From positions 1 to 50,481 of the forward strand of contig NZ_BBCB01000015.1 of the NCBI RefSeq assembly GCF_001311825.1: 50,481 bases of DNA. Direction: 5' to 3'. The number at the start of each line of letters is the position of its first letter. The stretch's first letter is position 1. This document shows, in pieces, positions 8,335 to 19,577 of the stretch. Origin of the DNA: Salidesulfovibrio brasiliensis JCM 12178. GTDB taxonomy: Bacteria > Desulfobacterota > Desulfovibrionia > Desulfovibrionales > Desulfovibrionaceae. A program made the translations under genes and the position numbers. The notes beneath the pieces are model-generated. The model did not search any database. It worked only from the letters and a program-made list of their open reading frames with translations, and had not been told where the DNA came from.

Positions 8335-9582
8335 ATGGCTGAAAATATGCAAGAAAAAGAACTCCAGTGCTCGTTCTGCGGCAAGAAGCAGAGCGAAGTG
8401 CAGCGCTTGATAGCCGGGCCCGACGTCTACATCTGCGACGAGTGCGTTGCCCTGTGCAACGACATCATGGCGCAGGAGACCGTGCACGAGGAGTTCGAGC
8501 AGGGACGTCTTCTGCCCCCGCAGGAGATTCGAGCACTGCTGGATGAATACGTCATCGGTCAGGATCAGCCCAAGAAAATCCTGTCCGTGGCGGTGCACAA
8601 CCACTACAAGCGCGTGCACTACTCGCAGGGCCGCGAGAGCGACGATGTGGAACTGGACAAGAGCAACATCCTGCTCATCGGTCCCACCGGCTCGGGCAAG
8701 ACGCTTCTTGCCCAGACGCTCGCGCGCATCCTGCACGTGCCTTTCGCCATCGCAGACGCCACCACGCTGACCGAAGCGGGGTACGTGGGCGAGGACGTCG
8801 AGAACATTCTCGTTCAGCTTCTGCAGAACGCGGACTACGACATCGACGCCGCCAGCCGCGGCATCATCTATGTCGATGAAATCGACAAGGTCGCGCGCAA
8901 GGGCGACAGCCCTTCCATCACCCGCGACGTGTCGGGCGAGGGTGTGCAGCAGGCGCTTCTGAAGATCATCGAGGGCACCGAGGCCAACATTCCGCCCAAG
9001 GGCGGCCGCAAACACCCGCAGCAGGAGTTCATCCGCATGGATACCTCGAACATCCTGTTCATCGTGGGCGGCGCGTTTATCGGTCTCGAAGGCATCGTGC
9101 AGCAGCGCGCGCAGGGTTCCGGCATGGGCTTTGCCGCCAAGGTCGAGGCCAAGAAGGAGCGTCCCATCGGGGAAGTCTTCTCCGAAGCCGAGCCCAACGA
9201 TCTCATCAAGTTCGGCCTGATCCCCGAATTCATCGGCCGTATCCCGGTCATGACCGCGCTTCAGGAGCTGACCAAAGACGATCTGGTTCGCATCCTCAAG
9301 GAGCCCAAGAACGCTCTTGTCAAGCAGTATCAGAAGCTTTTCGACATAGACGGCGTCAAGCTGACCTTCACGCCCAACGCGCTCAAGGCCATCGCCAAGA
9401 AGGCCGTGGAGCGCAAGACCGGCGCACGCGGACTCCGGAACGTGCTTGAGTCCGTGATGCTCGACATCATGTACAAGCTGCCCGGCATGACCGGCGTCAA
9501 GGAGTGCGTGGTGAACAAGGCTGTCGTGGAGAAGGGCATTGAACCGTTGCTCTTCTACCGTCAGGAAAAGAAAAGCGCCTAG
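8335..9582 (+). CDS. clpX: ATP-dependent Clp protease ATP-binding subunit ClpX
   Basis: AAA+ unfoldase that delivers substrates to ClpP. The 415-residue protein has the N-terminal zinc-binding domain (Cys12, Cys15, Cys34, Cys37), Walker A GPTGSGKT at about 116-123, the pore loop GYVGED at about 149, Walker B IIYVDEID near 178, and the ClpP-docking loop region downstream. GAGGAAGGG, inside the end of clpP, acts as ribosome binding site. Confidence 0.98.
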   Translation: MAENMQEKELQCSFCGKKQSEVQRLIAGPDVYICDECVALCNDIMAQETVHEEFEQGRLLPPQEIRALLDEYVIGQDQPKKILSVAVHNHYKRVHYSQGRESDDVELDKSNILLIGPTGSGKTLLAQTLARILHVPFAIADATTLTEAGYVGEDVENILVQLLQNADYDIDAASRGIIYVDEIDKVARKGDSPSITRDVSGEGVQQALLKIIEGTEANIPPKGGRKHPQQEFIRMDTSNILFIVGGAFIGLEGIVQQRAQGSGMGFAAKVEAKKERPIGEVFSEAEPNDLIKFGLIPEFIGRIPVMTALQELTKDDLVRILKEPKNALVKQYQKLFDIDGVKLTFTPNALKAIAKKAVERKTGARGLRNVLESVMLDIMYKLPGMTGVKECVVNKAVVEKGIEPLLFYRQEKKSA

Positions 9583-9595
9583 AATATCATTTCGT

Positions 9596-9616
9596 CCGCC
9601 CCGCTTGGCGGGGCGG
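9596..9616 (+). promoter_or_regulatory. GC-rich hairpin in the clpX-lon gap
   Basis: CCGCCCCGC-TTG-GCGGGGCGG is a perfect nine-base inverted repeat. Without a T-run it is more likely a stabilising or pausing structure than a full terminator. Confidence 0.45.
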
Positions 9617-9633
9617 GCGGATGCCGAAAGGGT

Positions 9634-9665
9634 TTGACATCCCTTTCTGCGGTATTAGCTATACT
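9634..9665 (+). promoter_or_regulatory. Possible lon promoter
   Basis: A consensus TTGACA at 9634-9639 precedes TATACT at 9660-9665. The 20-base spacer is longer than ideal, so a different -10 (TAGCTA, spacer 16) or a non-sigma-70 promoter remains possible. Confidence 0.35.
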
Positions 9666-9719
9666 GCACCACGGCGTTTCGCGTCCGCGAAGCGTAACCA
9701 TGTCAACCGGAGGAGCCAC

Positions 9720-12179
9720 ATGCCGACGTTTTCCTTTGACGGCAAGAAAGCCCCTGAAGATACACGCCTTCCGATGATGTCCCTGAGGGAAGTGGTCATG
9801 TTCCCGCGGTCCATTGCGCCGCTGTTCGTGGGCCGCGAAGCTTCCATCAAGGCCATCGAGACGGCCATTGCCGATTACGAAAAGAAGATTTTCCTCGTTA
9901 CCCAGAAGAACCCCGAGAAGGAACACCCTGAAAAGGATGACCTTTACGAACTCGGGACTGTAAGCAAGATTCTTCAGATGTTGCGCCTGCCCGACGGCAC
10001 CATCAAGGTGCTTTTCGAGGGCCTTTACCGCGCACGCTGGAATCGCGAGACCGGGAACTTCAGCCACGAGCTGGGCGAGGACGAATACCCCTGGACGACC
10101 ATTGAGCGCGTCTACGAGGATGACGCCGACGAGGCCGAGTCCGTGGCGCTGGTGCGTTCCGTGCAGGAGTCCCTTGAAGAATATGCCAAGGTGAACAAGA
10201 AGCTCGCACCGGAAGCCGTGACCGCCATGACCTCTCTCAAGGATGCGGGGCAACTGGCCGATTCGGCCATGCCGCACCTGAAGGTGGACTTCGTGCGCAA
10301 GCAGGAAGTGCTGGAAGAGCTGGACCCCATCGCTCGTCTTGAGGCCGTTTACGAAATGCTGCTCGGAGAAATCGAGATCGCCAGCATTGAGAAGCGGGTC
10401 AAGGGTCGCGTCAAGGACCAGATGGAAAAGAACCAGCGCGAGTACTACCTCAACGAGCAGATCAAGGCCATCCACAAGGAGATGGGCCGCGAGGACGACC
10501 CAGCCTCCGAGGCTGCCGAGCTGGAAAAACAGCTCGAAGAAAAGGTCATGCCCGAAGAGCACAAGGACCGCGTCCGCAAGGAAATCAAGAAGATGCGGCA
10601 GACGCCGCCGAGCAGTGCGGAATACACGGTCGTGCGTAACTACATAGACTGGATCTTCGATTTGCCCTGGGGCAAGATCAAGTCCACGCACACGAGCATC
10701 GACAAGGCGCGCGGTATTCTCGACGAAGACCACTACGGCCTGAAAAAGCCCAAGGAGCGCATCCTTGAGTACATGGCCGTGGAGAGTCTCGTTGACAAGC
10801 TGCGCGGTCCGATTCTCTGTCTGGTGGGTCCTCCCGGCGTTGGCAAGACGTCCATCGCAAAGTCCATCGCCCGCGCCATGGACCGCGAGTTCGTGCGCCT
10901 GAGCCTTGGCGGCGTGCGAGACGAGGCTGAGATTCGCGGCCACCGCCGAACCTATGTCGGCGCCATGCCGGGCAAGATAATCCAATCCCTCAAGCGTTGT
11001 GAGAACAACAACCCGGTCATGTGCCTCGACGAAGTGGACAAGATGAGCGCCGATTTCCGTGGCGACCCGTCTTCGGCTCTGCTCGAAGTGCTGGACCCGG
11101 AGCAGAACTACGCGTTTGCCGACCACTACCTTGATCTGGACTACGATCTGTCCAAGATATTCTTCATCACCACGGCCAACACGCTGGATTCCATCCCCCT
11201 GCCGTTGCAGGATCGTATGGAAATCATCCGGCTGCCCGGATATCTGGAGAACGAGAAGGTCGAGATAGCCCGCAACTTCCTGCTGCCCAAGCAGCTTGAA
11301 ATGCACGGGCTGAGTGAAGACAATCTCAACCTCTCGGACAATGCCATCGTGGACATGGTTCGCCGCTATACCCGTGAGGCTGGCGTGCGTAACCTTGAAC
11401 GCGAACTGGCAAACATCTGCCGCAAGGCTGCCATGCAGATTGTCGAGGCAGGGGAGAAGGACAAGACCGTCAACGTCACGGTCCAGAACCTCTCCAAGTT
11501 CCTCGGCGTGTCCAAGCACCGCTACGGCGAGCGCGAGGACAAGCCTTCCGTGGGCCTTTCCACCGGCTTGGCCTGGACCCAGCTCGGCGGCGAACTGCTG
11601 ATGGTGGAAGTGGCGCTTATGCCCGGTAAGGGCAAGGTGGAGATTACCGGTAAGCTCGGGGATGTGATGCAGGAGTCGGCCCGTGCGGCGCTTTCGTACC
11701 TGCGTTCCCGCTCCGACCTGTTCGGTCTCAAGCCCGACTTCTACAAGGAAGTGGATATGCACGTGCACGTTCCGGACGGCGCAACGCCCAAGGACGGCCC
11801 CAGTGCGGGTATTACGCTGGCCACGGCCATCATCTCCGCGCTCCTGAACGTGCCTGTCCGTCATGATCTGGCCATGACCGGCGAGATTACGCTTCGTGGT
11901 CGGGTACTGCCCATCGGCGGCCTGCGCGAGAAGCTTCTCGCCGCCCACCGCGGGCTGGTCAAGACCGTGCTCATTCCCGATGAAAACGAGAAGGACCTCA
12001 AGGACGTTCCCCAGACCATCCTGAAAGAACTTGAAGTCATTCCCGTCAAGCATATGGACGAGGTACTGGAGCAGGCGCTCATCATCGACGAGGGAGAGCC
12101 CTTGTTTCGTCGCGTTGAAAAGGCCACGCCCATAGCCAACAGGCTCCTCAAGGAGGAGTTCTGCAAGCAGGCCCACTAG
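9720..12179 (+). CDS. lon: ATP-dependent protease La (Lon)
   Basis: Cytoplasmic AAA+ serine protease that degrades damaged and regulatory proteins. The substrate-binding LON domain covers about residues 15-215, followed by a coiled-coil linker and the ATPase domain with Walker A GPPGVGKT at about 370-377. The protease domain has the catalytic dyad Ser695 in KDGPSAG and Lys738 in [10 protein letters not shown], 43 residues apart as in E. coli Lon. The start at 9720 (819 residues) is preceded by GGAGGAG; the open frame extends upstream to 9621, but that part has no ribosome site or similarity. A strong terminator follows. Confidence 0.98.
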   Translation: MPTFSFDGKKAPEDTRLPMMSLREVVMFPRSIAPLFVGREASIKAIETAIADYEKKIFLVTQKNPEKEHPEKDDLYELGTVSKILQMLRLPDGTIKVLFEGLYRARWNRETGNFSHELGEDEYPWTTIERVYEDDADEAESVALVRSVQESLEEYAKVNKKLAPEAVTAMTSLKDAGQLADSAMPHLKVDFVRKQEVLEELDPIARLEAVYEMLLGEIEIASIEKRVKGRVKDQMEKNQREYYLNEQIKAIHKEMGREDDPASEAAELEKQLEEKVMPEEHKDRVRKEIKKMRQTPPSSAEYTVVRNYIDWIFDLPWGKIKSTHTSIDKARGILDEDHYGLKKPKERILEYMAVESLVDKLRGPILCLVGPPGVGKTSIAKSIARAMDREFVRLSLGGVRDEAEIRGHRRTYVGAMPGKIIQSLKRCENNNPVMCLDEVDKMSADFRGDPSSALLEVLDPEQNYAFADHYLDLDYDLSKIFFITTANTLDSIPLPLQDRMEIIRLPGYLENEKVEIARNFLLPKQLEMHGLSEDNLNLSDNAIVDMVRRYTREAGVRNLERELANICRKAAMQIVEAGEKDKTVNVTVQNLSKFLGVSKHRYGEREDKPSVGLSTGLAWTQLGGELLMVEVALMPGKGKVEITGKLGDVMQESARAALSYLRSRSDLFGLKPDFYKEVDMHVHVPDGATPKDGPSAGITLATAIISALLNVPVRHDLAMTGEITLRGRVLPIGGLREKLLAAHRGLVKTVLIPDENEKDLKDVPQTILKELEVIPVKHMDEVLEQALIIDEGEPLFRRVEKATPIANRLLKEEFCKQAH

Positions 12180-12203
12180 AGTCTGTTTACGCTGATTACA
12201 ACA

Positions 12204-12235
12204 AAGGCCCGGAACCTTGGTTCCGGGCCTTTTTG
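12204..12235 (+). terminator. Rho-independent terminator of lon
   Basis: AAAGGCCCGGAA and TTCCGGGCCTTT pair around a short loop and run into a T-tract. Confidence 0.93.
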
Positions 12236-12496
12236 CGTTCGGGAAGGCGACTCTGTCTTTGGCTTCGGGGCGCGGGATGATGCAGGCCGATCCGGCCTGC
12301 GGCAAAGGGCGAGAAGACTGCGGCTCTGGCAGTCTCCACCAGCGATGAGTCCTCCTCTAAGGAAAGGTTGCTGATGAGTGGTGAACGTAGATCAAAATAT
12401 CATTGTTTTTGCGCGGTGCGCACAGTAAAAGAAGTTTGTATCGTCTGTCCGGTCTTTTTCTGGGTGGATTTTGCGATGAAAGGTCGCAGGAGGACC
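12236..12496 (+). other. Structured non-coding leader
   Basis: No convincing gene. The stretch holds hairpin GCAGGCC/GGCCTGC (12282-12300), hairpin AGACTGC/GCAGTCT (12315-12335), and a possible closing pairing of CCAC at 12336 with GTGG at 12378. It ends in the AGGAGGA ribosome site of the 12497 gene. It matches no riboswitch consensus that I can recall. Confidence 0.4.
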
Positions 12497-13420
12497 ATGC
12501 GCAACCTACTTTGTATATTTATACTTGTCTGCCTCATGGCAGTTTCTTCAGAAGCGGCTCAAGCAGACTGTGTTGTGTTGGTCAATAGCTATCACCAAGG
12601 ATATCGATGGGTTCAGTCCTATCGCAAGGCGTTTGTCGACAACATTGCCAAAGATGCGATGGTCGTGGAAGTGGACCTTGATACCAAGCGCATCCCCAGA
12701 TCCGAGTATGCAGAGCGGGCACGCAAAGCGCTTGCTCTTATTGACGAAGTCAAGCCCGAGGTGGTTGTGTTGGCGGACGACAACGCCTTTGCCCTGCTTG
12801 CGGAGGAAGTCGCCACACGGAAGATTCCCGTTGTTTTTCTCGGCGTGAATAGCAACCCTCGAAATGCGGTTACATCTCTTGATACTGTGGTTGGCGTACT
12901 GGAGCGTCCGCTGGTCAAGCGATCCATTCCGATAATCAACGAAGTGCTGAACAAGGATTTCAGGAACTTTTTGGTGTTGTTCGACGTAAGTACCACTTCA
13001 GAAGTGTTATTCAATGAGGTCTTTCACGAGAATAGTATCAAATTCATGGGATACACTGCGGAGATCAGGACCGTAGCAACCTATGATGAATGGAAAAAAG
13101 CCGTTCTGGCCGCTCCCGGGCAAGGGTTCGACGCGATCATGCTCGGGGTGCATAACACGCTTCGCGATGAAGACGGCAGACATGTTCCGTATCGCAAGGT
13201 AGCCCGCTGGACCAACATCTACTCGACCCTTCCACTTTTTGCCTTTTGGGATTTTTCCGTGTCCAGCGACATGGCTTGCGGCGGGCTCGTTCTTTTTGGT
13301 GGCCCGCAGGGCGAAGCGGCGGCACAGTTGACCAATCGCCTGCTGGAAGGTGCCAATATCGTTCAGTTGCATACCATTACGGCTGAACGGGGCAAGCTCA
13401 TGTTCAGCGGGGCGGGTTGA
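12497..13420 (+). CDS. Periplasmic ABC-type substrate-binding-like protein
   Basis: A 307-residue secreted protein. Residues 1-23 are a Sec signal peptide (LLCIFILVCLMAVSSEAAQA). The mature part resembles the uncharacterised ABC substrate-binding family often used as sensor modules: VLVNSYHQGYRWVQSY, then EVVVLADDNAFALLAEE, then KIPVVFLGVNSNPRN. It ends near GGPQGEAAAQLTNRLLEGAN, which marks the last helix of the domain. No permease or kinase adjoins it on this strand, so it is an orphan binding protein; ligand unknown. AGGAGGA precedes the ATG at 12497. The frame is open from 12368, but the upstream part has no signal peptide or ribosome site. Confidence 0.75.
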   Translation: MRNLLCIFILVCLMAVSSEAAQADCVVLVNSYHQGYRWVQSYRKAFVDNIAKDAMVVEVDLDTKRIPRSEYAERARKALALIDEVKPEVVVLADDNAFALLAEEVATRKIPVVFLGVNSNPRNAVTSLDTVVGVLERPLVKRSIPIINEVLNKDFRNFLVLFDVSTTSEVLFNEVFHENSIKFMGYTAEIRTVATYDEWKKAVLAAPGQGFDAIMLGVHNTLRDEDGRHVPYRKVARWTNIYSTLPLFAFWDFSVSSDMACGGLVLFGGPQGEAAAQLTNRLLEGANIVQLHTITAERGKLMFSGAG

Positions 13421-13483
13421 AGCGATGGGGCCTGAAGGTCGAGAATCGAAAAGACGAGACAATCTTTTTTGTCGATTGACGTG

Positions 13484-13519
13484 AAAAACCGGGGCCGCTG
13501 ATGCGGCCCCGGTTTTTTT
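13484..13519. terminator. Bidirectional Rho-independent terminator
   Basis: AAAACCGGGGCCGC and GCGGCCCCGGTTTT pair around TGAT. A T-run lies on each strand, so it can end both the 12497 gene and the convergent amino-acid transporter operon. Confidence 0.92.
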
Positions 13520-13533
13520 GAATTTGTATCAGA

Positions 13534-14265
13534 TTAGAGAATCTGGCTCAGGAAGAGTTTGGTGCGCTCGTGCGTTGGGGCGGTGAAGAAGTGCTCCGGC
13601 GTGCCCACCTCGATGAGCATGCCTTCGTCCATGAAGACGACGTGGTCCGCCACTTCACGCGCAAAACCCATCTCATGGGTCACGACCACCATGGTCATTC
13701 CTTCCTTTGCCAGCGTTTTCATGACATCCAGCACCTCCCCGATCATTTCCGGGTCCAGCGCCGAGGTCGGCTCGTCAAAGAGCATGACCTTGGGGTTCAT
13801 GGCCAGTGAGCGTGCAATGGCGACACGCTGCTGCTGCCCCCCGGAAAGCTGACCGGGATGCACGTTGGCCTTGTCCCCGATGCCCACCTTCTTGAGCAGT
13901 TTCATACCGATCTCGTTGGCGTCCGAGTTTGATCGCTTCAGCACGGTGGTTTGCCCTATGGTCACGTTCTCCAGCACGGTTTTGTGCGGGAAGAGGTTGA
14001 ACGACTGAAACACCATGCCCACGTCGGCGCGAATCTTGTTGATGTCGGTTTTGGGATCGAGGATGTCCACCCCGTCGATGAGGATTTCTCCGCGATCGGC
14101 GTATTCCAGCCGGTTCAGGCAACGCAGGAAGGTGCTTTTGCCGGAACCGGAGGGGCCGATGACCACGACCACATCGCCTTGCTTGACCGTGTAGGATACG
14201 TCCGAGAGCGCCTGCACCTCGTGGGGGACGTGGAACGTCTTGTAGATGTTCTTGACTTCGATCAT
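13534..14265 (-). CDS. glnQ: Polar amino-acid ABC transporter ATP-binding protein
   Basis: Cytoplasmic ATPase of a polar amino-acid importer, 243 residues. Walker A GPSGSGKS begins at Gly37, the Q-loop is [10 protein letters not shown], the signature is LSGGQQQR, Walker B is [14 protein letters not shown] and the switch His is in VVTHEMGFA. GlnQ/HisP-type sequence. Its ATG overlaps the permease stop by one base (TGATG), implying translational coupling. The substrate is not fixed by sequence. Confidence 0.93.
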   Translation of the reverse strand: MIEVKNIYKTFHVPHEVQALSDVSYTVKQGDVVVVIGPSGSGKSTFLRCLNRLEYADRGEILIDGVDILDPKTDINKIRADVGMVFQSFNLFPHKTVLENVTIGQTTVLKRSNSDANEIGMKLLKKVGIGDKANVHPGQLSGGQQQRVAIARSLAMNPKVMLFDEPTSALDPEMIGEVLDVMKTLAKEGMTMVVVTHEMGFAREVADHVVFMDEGMLIEVGTPEHFFTAPTHERTKLFLSQIL

Positions 14266-15272
14266 CAGGAGACCGTCCTTCTTTCAAGGTACTGGACGAA
14301 CATGGACAGCGCGAAGGTCATGGTCAGGTAGAGCACGCCGCAGACGAACCAGAGCTCGTAGGGCATGAGGCTTGAAGTGACGCCTTCGCGGGTGGCCTTG
14401 GTAAGCTCGCGAATGGCGATGATGCCAAGAAGCGACGAGTCCTTGATGAGGCTGATGAATTGCCCGGCCAGCGGCGGCAGGATGCGTTTGAAGGCCTGCG
14501 GCAGGATGATCTTGCGCATGGCCTGCGTCCGGGTCATTCCGAGCGATCTGGCGGCTTCCATCTGGCCCCGGTTCACGGACTGAATGCCCGCGCGCACGAT
14601 TTCCGCCACATAGGCCCCCGCGAAGATGGCCAGCGAGGCAACACCGAACCACAGCGACGGAATCTCGGGGATGCCGTAGCGTATCAGCAGCGCGTTGATG
14701 AGTGTGCCGACCACGAAGTACCAGATCATTATCTGGACCAGCAGCGGCGTTCCTCGAATGATTTCGATGTAGGTTATGGCCAGCCATTTGAGGCACGGGT
14801 TCTCCGATATTCGTGCCAGCCCGGTGAAGAGACCCAGAAGGATGCCGAAGACGATGGCGATGGCGCTGACTTGTACGGTCAGCCATAAACCCACAAGGAG
14901 CAGGCCCACTCGCCACTCCTTGTACGAGCCGAGCACGTCGCCCATGTAAACGGTGTCTCCCTGCGTGACGAGCAGGGCGTTTGAAGGAACGTGGTACTGC
15001 TCGGACTGGCCGTCGCCTTCAACCACGATCACGGAGTCCTCGCCAGAGGGCTTGATGGAGGCTACTTCGCCCGGAATCTCTGACCGTATCTCGACGGTAT
15101 CTTCAAAATAAAAATATTTGGGAACGCGGTTCCAGTGCCAGATGTAGTTGGCCTGTCTGGACGCCATATAGAACGAGGCGGCCACACCGATGATGATGAG
15201 GAAGAATACAGACTTCCACAATATGTGATAATACGGGCCCTTGCGTGCGGCCCGGCGCTTGCTGTCGGACAT
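14265..15272 (-). CDS. Polar amino-acid ABC transporter permease with periplasmic insert
   Basis: Inner-membrane permease, 335 residues. The His/Glu/Gln-type permease core occupies residues of about 118-330 ([20 protein letters not shown] onward). The ATPase-contact EAA loop is [20 protein letters not shown]. Unlike the usual 220-250-residue permeases, an extra N-terminal membrane helix (about 20-38) and a polar stretch of about 75 residues precede the core (for example [20 protein letters not shown]), predicted to be periplasmic. Confidence 0.88.
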   Translation of the reverse strand: MSDSKRRAARKGPYYHILWKSVFFLIIIGVAASFYMASRQANYIWHWNRVPKYFYFEDTVEIRSEIPGEVASIKPSGEDSVIVVEGDGQSEQYHVPSNALLVTQGDTVYMGDVLGSYKEWRVGLLLVGLWLTVQVSAIAIVFGILLGLFTGLARISENPCLKWLAITYIEIIRGTPLLVQIMIWYFVVGTLINALLIRYGIPEIPSLWFGVASLAIFAGAYVAEIVRAGIQSVNRGQMEAARSLGMTRTQAMRKIILPQAFKRILPPLAGQFISLIKDSSLLGIIAIRELTKATREGVTSSLMPYELWFVCGVLYLTMTFALSMFVQYLERRTVS

Positions 15273-15300
15273 GGGTCGAACGGCCTCCGGTGGCGTGAGG

Positions 15301-15331
15301 CGGCCGGGAACCGCGTGGCGGTTCCCGGCCG
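15301..15331 (-). promoter_or_regulatory. 14-bp stem-loop between binding protein and permease genes
   Basis: CGGCCGGGAACCGC and GCGGTTCCCGGCCG are perfect inverted repeats around a three-base loop. There is no T-run. Such intergenic stems commonly protect the upstream binding-protein mRNA and lower permease expression (inference). Confidence 0.7.
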
Positions 15332-15344
15332 TCGGCTTGCTCTA

Positions 15345-16211
15345 TTACTTGAGTTCCTTGGACCAGTCGGTGCTGCCGAGCCACTTGCCGTAGATGCGGT
15401 CATAGCGGCCGTCGTTCTTGACCTGGCTCAGGAAGTTGTTCAGCCAGTTCAGGAAGTCGGGGTCACCCTTGTTGATGGCCCAGGCCAGAGGCTCGTAAGT
15501 GAAGGGCTGGTCGAGGAAGATGACCTTGCCCTTGCCCTGTTCCGCATACAGGAATGCGCAGTTGGGCAGGTCGTAGACATAGGCGTCGGCCTTGCCGTTC
15601 ATCACTTCGAGGAAGGCCTCGGTTTCGGTCTCGAAAGACTTGTAGGTGCACTTGGGGATCATGCGCTTGACGGCCTGTTCGCCGGTGGTGCCGAGCTTGG
15701 AGGTCACGACGTACTTGGGATCGTTCAGGTCCTTGTACGATTCGACGTCCGCAGCGTGCTTCATGTTAAGCAGGATGGTCTGACCGACGACGATATACGG
15801 GTCGGCGAAGTTGATCTTCAGGTTGCGCTCCTGCGTGACGGTCATGCCGGACATGATGATATCGAACTTGTCGGACATGAGCGCCGGGATGATGCCGTCC
15901 CATGCGGTGTTCACCGGCACGAACTTGACACCCATGGCCTTGGCCATTTCCTTGGCCATGTCGATGTCGAAGCCAACGAAGTCGCCCTTTTTGTCGGTCA
16001 TTTCAAAGGGTACGTAGCCTGCTTCGAAACCGACGCGCAGTTCGCCGCGGCTCAGAATCTTTTCAAGCGTGGATTGCTCCACGAACTGTTTGCGGACGTT
16101 GACGTTGTTGTTCGTCTGGGTCTGCTGCTGGGAGTTGCCCTGATTGCAGCCGAATGCGAACAGCAGGGTAAACAGGGCGATGGCCGCGGCCATCCAGGAA
16201 TAGCGTTTCAT
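15345..16211 (-). CDS. Polar amino-acid ABC transporter substrate-binding lipoprotein
   Basis: A 288-residue extracytoplasmic binding protein. The signal sequence ends in a lipobox-like LLFAFGC, so it is probably lipid-anchored. After a low-complexity linker (NQGNSQQQTQTNNN), the bacterial solute-binding family 3 domain begins with LSRGELRVGFEAGYVPFEM and continues GFDIDMAKEMAKAMGV, DIIMSGMTVTQER and KLGTTGEQAV. The ATG at 16211 is chosen because AAAGGAGGA sits upstream; an in-frame ATG at 16235 lies before that site. First gene of the importer operon. Confidence 0.92.
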   Translation of the reverse strand: MKRYSWMAAAIALFTLLFAFGCNQGNSQQQTQTNNNVNVRKQFVEQSTLEKILSRGELRVGFEAGYVPFEMTDKKGDFVGFDIDMAKEMAKAMGVKFVPVNTAWDGIIPALMSDKFDIIMSGMTVTQERNLKINFADPYIVVGQTILLNMKHAADVESYKDLNDPKYVVTSKLGTTGEQAVKRMIPKCTYKSFETETEAFLEVMNGKADAYVYDLPNCAFLYAEQGKGKVIFLDQPFTYEPLAWAINKGDPDFLNWLNNFLSQVKNDGRYDRIYGKWLGSTDWSKELK

Positions 16212-16346
16212 GAGTCCTCCTTTCCACCGCATCATGCGGCCTCGGATGTCCCTTGGGACATCACGTCCTTCCTTTTTAATGATTTGTACACACTGCCTGA
16301 CCGTCCTGCTCCGAGTGACCGGCTCAAAGCGGATTGCCGTACCAAT

Positions 16347-16526
16347 TCAATAATATTTGCCTTCGGTTAGAATCTCGCTGACCAGCATTTCCACACGACA
16401 GTCAGGGCATTTCGGCACCTCTTCCATGGGCAGGTAGACTATCTGGGTGCTGCGGCACTTGGGACAGACAACTTCCACGGCTTCGGGCTGCTCCCGCTTT
16501 CTTTCACGTCCGGAATCGTCGGCCAT
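16347..16526 (-). CDS. Small zinc-ribbon protein
   Basis: A 59-residue protein found by translating the minus strand. It begins MADDSGRERK, contains VVCPKCRSTQI and VPKCPDCRVEM, and ends EILTEGKYY. The two CxxC knuckles (Cys21/Cys24 and Cys40/Cys43) form a zinc ribbon. GGAGGG lies upstream of the ATG at a good distance. It is 135 bases upstream of the transporter operon on the same strand and may share its transcript. The function is unknown; FmdB-like regulatory ribbons are the nearest comparison. Confidence 0.75.
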   Translation of the reverse strand: MADDSGRERKREQPEAVEVVCPKCRSTQIVYLPMEEVPKCPDCRVEMLVSEILTEGKYY

Positions 16527-16901
16527 GAAATCCCTCCTTTTAACGAGAAGTTGTACGGTAGCTTTGCGTTACGGAATTATCAAGATAAATCTACAAAAAT
16601 GAGAAACAGTCACGTGGTTTTTGTTTGTATGTCTTGCTGATTGTCGAAAATGGAAAACTCCGAACAGATGTTGATTGATTTGGTTACAAAATCGTTGATG
16701 TCGGGGTTTGTTTTTGCGAAGTTTTGCTTCTTTGGGGTTTAATTTTACGTTTTGCAAAGCGCTGGCCGACCAGTGCTGGTGCCGAATGGGGGTGGTGGTA
16801 TAAACCGTTCAGGTGTCTTGACCGGTCTTCAGGACCTGCTAATGTATGTTGTGACCCGTTGTATTCGTTGATAGGGTGCGGAAAAATCTCGGAGTGACTG
16901 C
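16527..16901. other. AT-rich intergenic region with imperfect palindrome
   Basis: No credible gene. It separates the divergent zinc-ribbon and histidine kinase genes and should hold both promoters. AGCGCTGG-CCGA-CCAGTGCT at 16758-16777 is an eight-base inverted repeat with one G-T mismatch, a possible operator. A TATAAA box occurs near 16799. Confidence 0.4.
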
Positions 16902-18470
<1,569 letters not shown>

Positions 18471-18473
18471 CGC

Positions 18474-19574
18474 ATGTCCACCCAGAACAACAACTCCCAA
18501 GGTTCGTGGAGCATCTACTCCGCAACCCTGCTGGTACTGCTCGCCACAGCGCTGTACCTCGGCTATTCGCTTGTCGAGGCGTTTCTTCATTCGCTGCTGC
18601 TCTCGTGTGTGCTGGCAATCATGTCCTCGCCGGTCATGTACAAGGCGCTGGAGCTGACCGGCGGGCGTCGGAACTGGGCAGCCGTCCTGACCACCCTGAC
18701 CATCGTGGTGGTGCTGCTCATCCCCATGGTTGTGGTCATCATCGCTCTTGTGAATCAGGGAATAGAGTCCGTGGCGGCCATCAACAAATGGATACGGGTC
18801 ACGGATTTCGATCATCTGATGGCTTCCTCCGGCGTGCAGGGCGTGTTGCACTGGGTTCATGACAAGCTGCCGTTTCTCGATCTCAACGGCGTGGAAGTGC
18901 GGGACCGGGTTCTCGATTTTTCGCGCGATTTCGCCCAGACCATGCTCAGCTACAGCACGGTCTTCGTGCGAGACGCCTTCCGGTTGCTGCTACTCTTTCT
19001 GCTGATGGTCTTTGCGCTGTTCTACTTCCTGCGCGACGGCACCCAGATGGTCGAGTTCATCAAGCAGGTTTCCCCGCTGCGAACGCGACAGGAAGATTAC
19101 ATCATCGACAGCCTCAAGCGCGTGTCCCGTGGCGTGCTCATGGGCTGCCTGCTCGTGGCCGTCCTGCAGGGCCTTGTGGGCGGCGTGGGACTTGCCATCT
19201 GCGGCATCCCCGGCGTGTTTTGGGGCGCCATGACAGCGTTTTGCTCGCTGGTCCCGGTCGTCGGCACGGGCATCATCTGGGTTCCCGCGGCCATCTACCT
19301 GTTCATCACCGGCCAGTGGCAGTTGGGCGTCTTCCTGACGCTCTGGTTCTCGCTCATTGTTGTGAGCATCGACACCTTCCTTCGTCCGTATTTCATGCGC
19401 GAGGCCGCACAGGTCTCCACCTTCTACATCTTTCTCGCCATTCTCGGCGGCATCTCGGCCTTCGGCATGCTCGGCATTCTGTACGGCCCCCTGATTCTCA
19501 GTTTCCTGATGGTGATGCTGCAAATCTACACCGAAGAATATGGCGACTCCCTCAAAAAAAAGGAAAGCGACTGA
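18474..19574 (+). CDS. AI-2E-family (PerM/YdiK-type) membrane transporter
   Basis: A 366-residue inner-membrane protein with about eight hydrophobic helices and the family pattern: SLVEAFLHSLLLSCVLAIMS near the start, a central soluble region (ATG near INKWIRV), FALFYFLRDG, and GIPGVFWGAMTAFCSLVPVVG near the end. Members export diverse small molecules or exchange ions, and the substrate cannot be read from sequence. It lies three bases after the kinase gene and three before mltA, so all three are co-transcribed. Confidence 0.9.
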   Translation: MSTQNNNSQGSWSIYSATLLVLLATALYLGYSLVEAFLHSLLLSCVLAIMSSPVMYKALELTGGRRNWAAVLTTLTIVVVLLIPMVVVIIALVNQGIESVAAINKWIRVTDFDHLMASSGVQGVLHWVHDKLPFLDLNGVEVRDRVLDFSRDFAQTMLSYSTVFVRDAFRLLLLFLLMVFALFYFLRDGTQMVEFIKQVSPLRTRQEDYIIDSLKRVSRGVLMGCLLVAVLQGLVGGVGLAICGIPGVFWGAMTAFCSLVPVVGTGIIWVPAAIYLFITGQWQLGVFLTLWFSLIVVSIDTFLRPYFMREAAQVSTFYIFLAILGGISAFGMLGILYGPLILSFLMVMLQIYTEEYGDSLKKKESD

Positions 19575-19577
19575 TTC

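Noticed and set aside
9579..12305. A 908-residue open frame antisense to lon
   Set aside because: A shadow of lon caused by strong third-position GC bias; lon has all catalytic residues and a ribosome site, while the antisense frame shows no domain and low-complexity His/Gly-rich composition.
16569..16757. A 62-codon minus-strand frame in the gap before the histidine kinase
   Set aside because: AT-rich, no ribosome site and no recognisable sequence.
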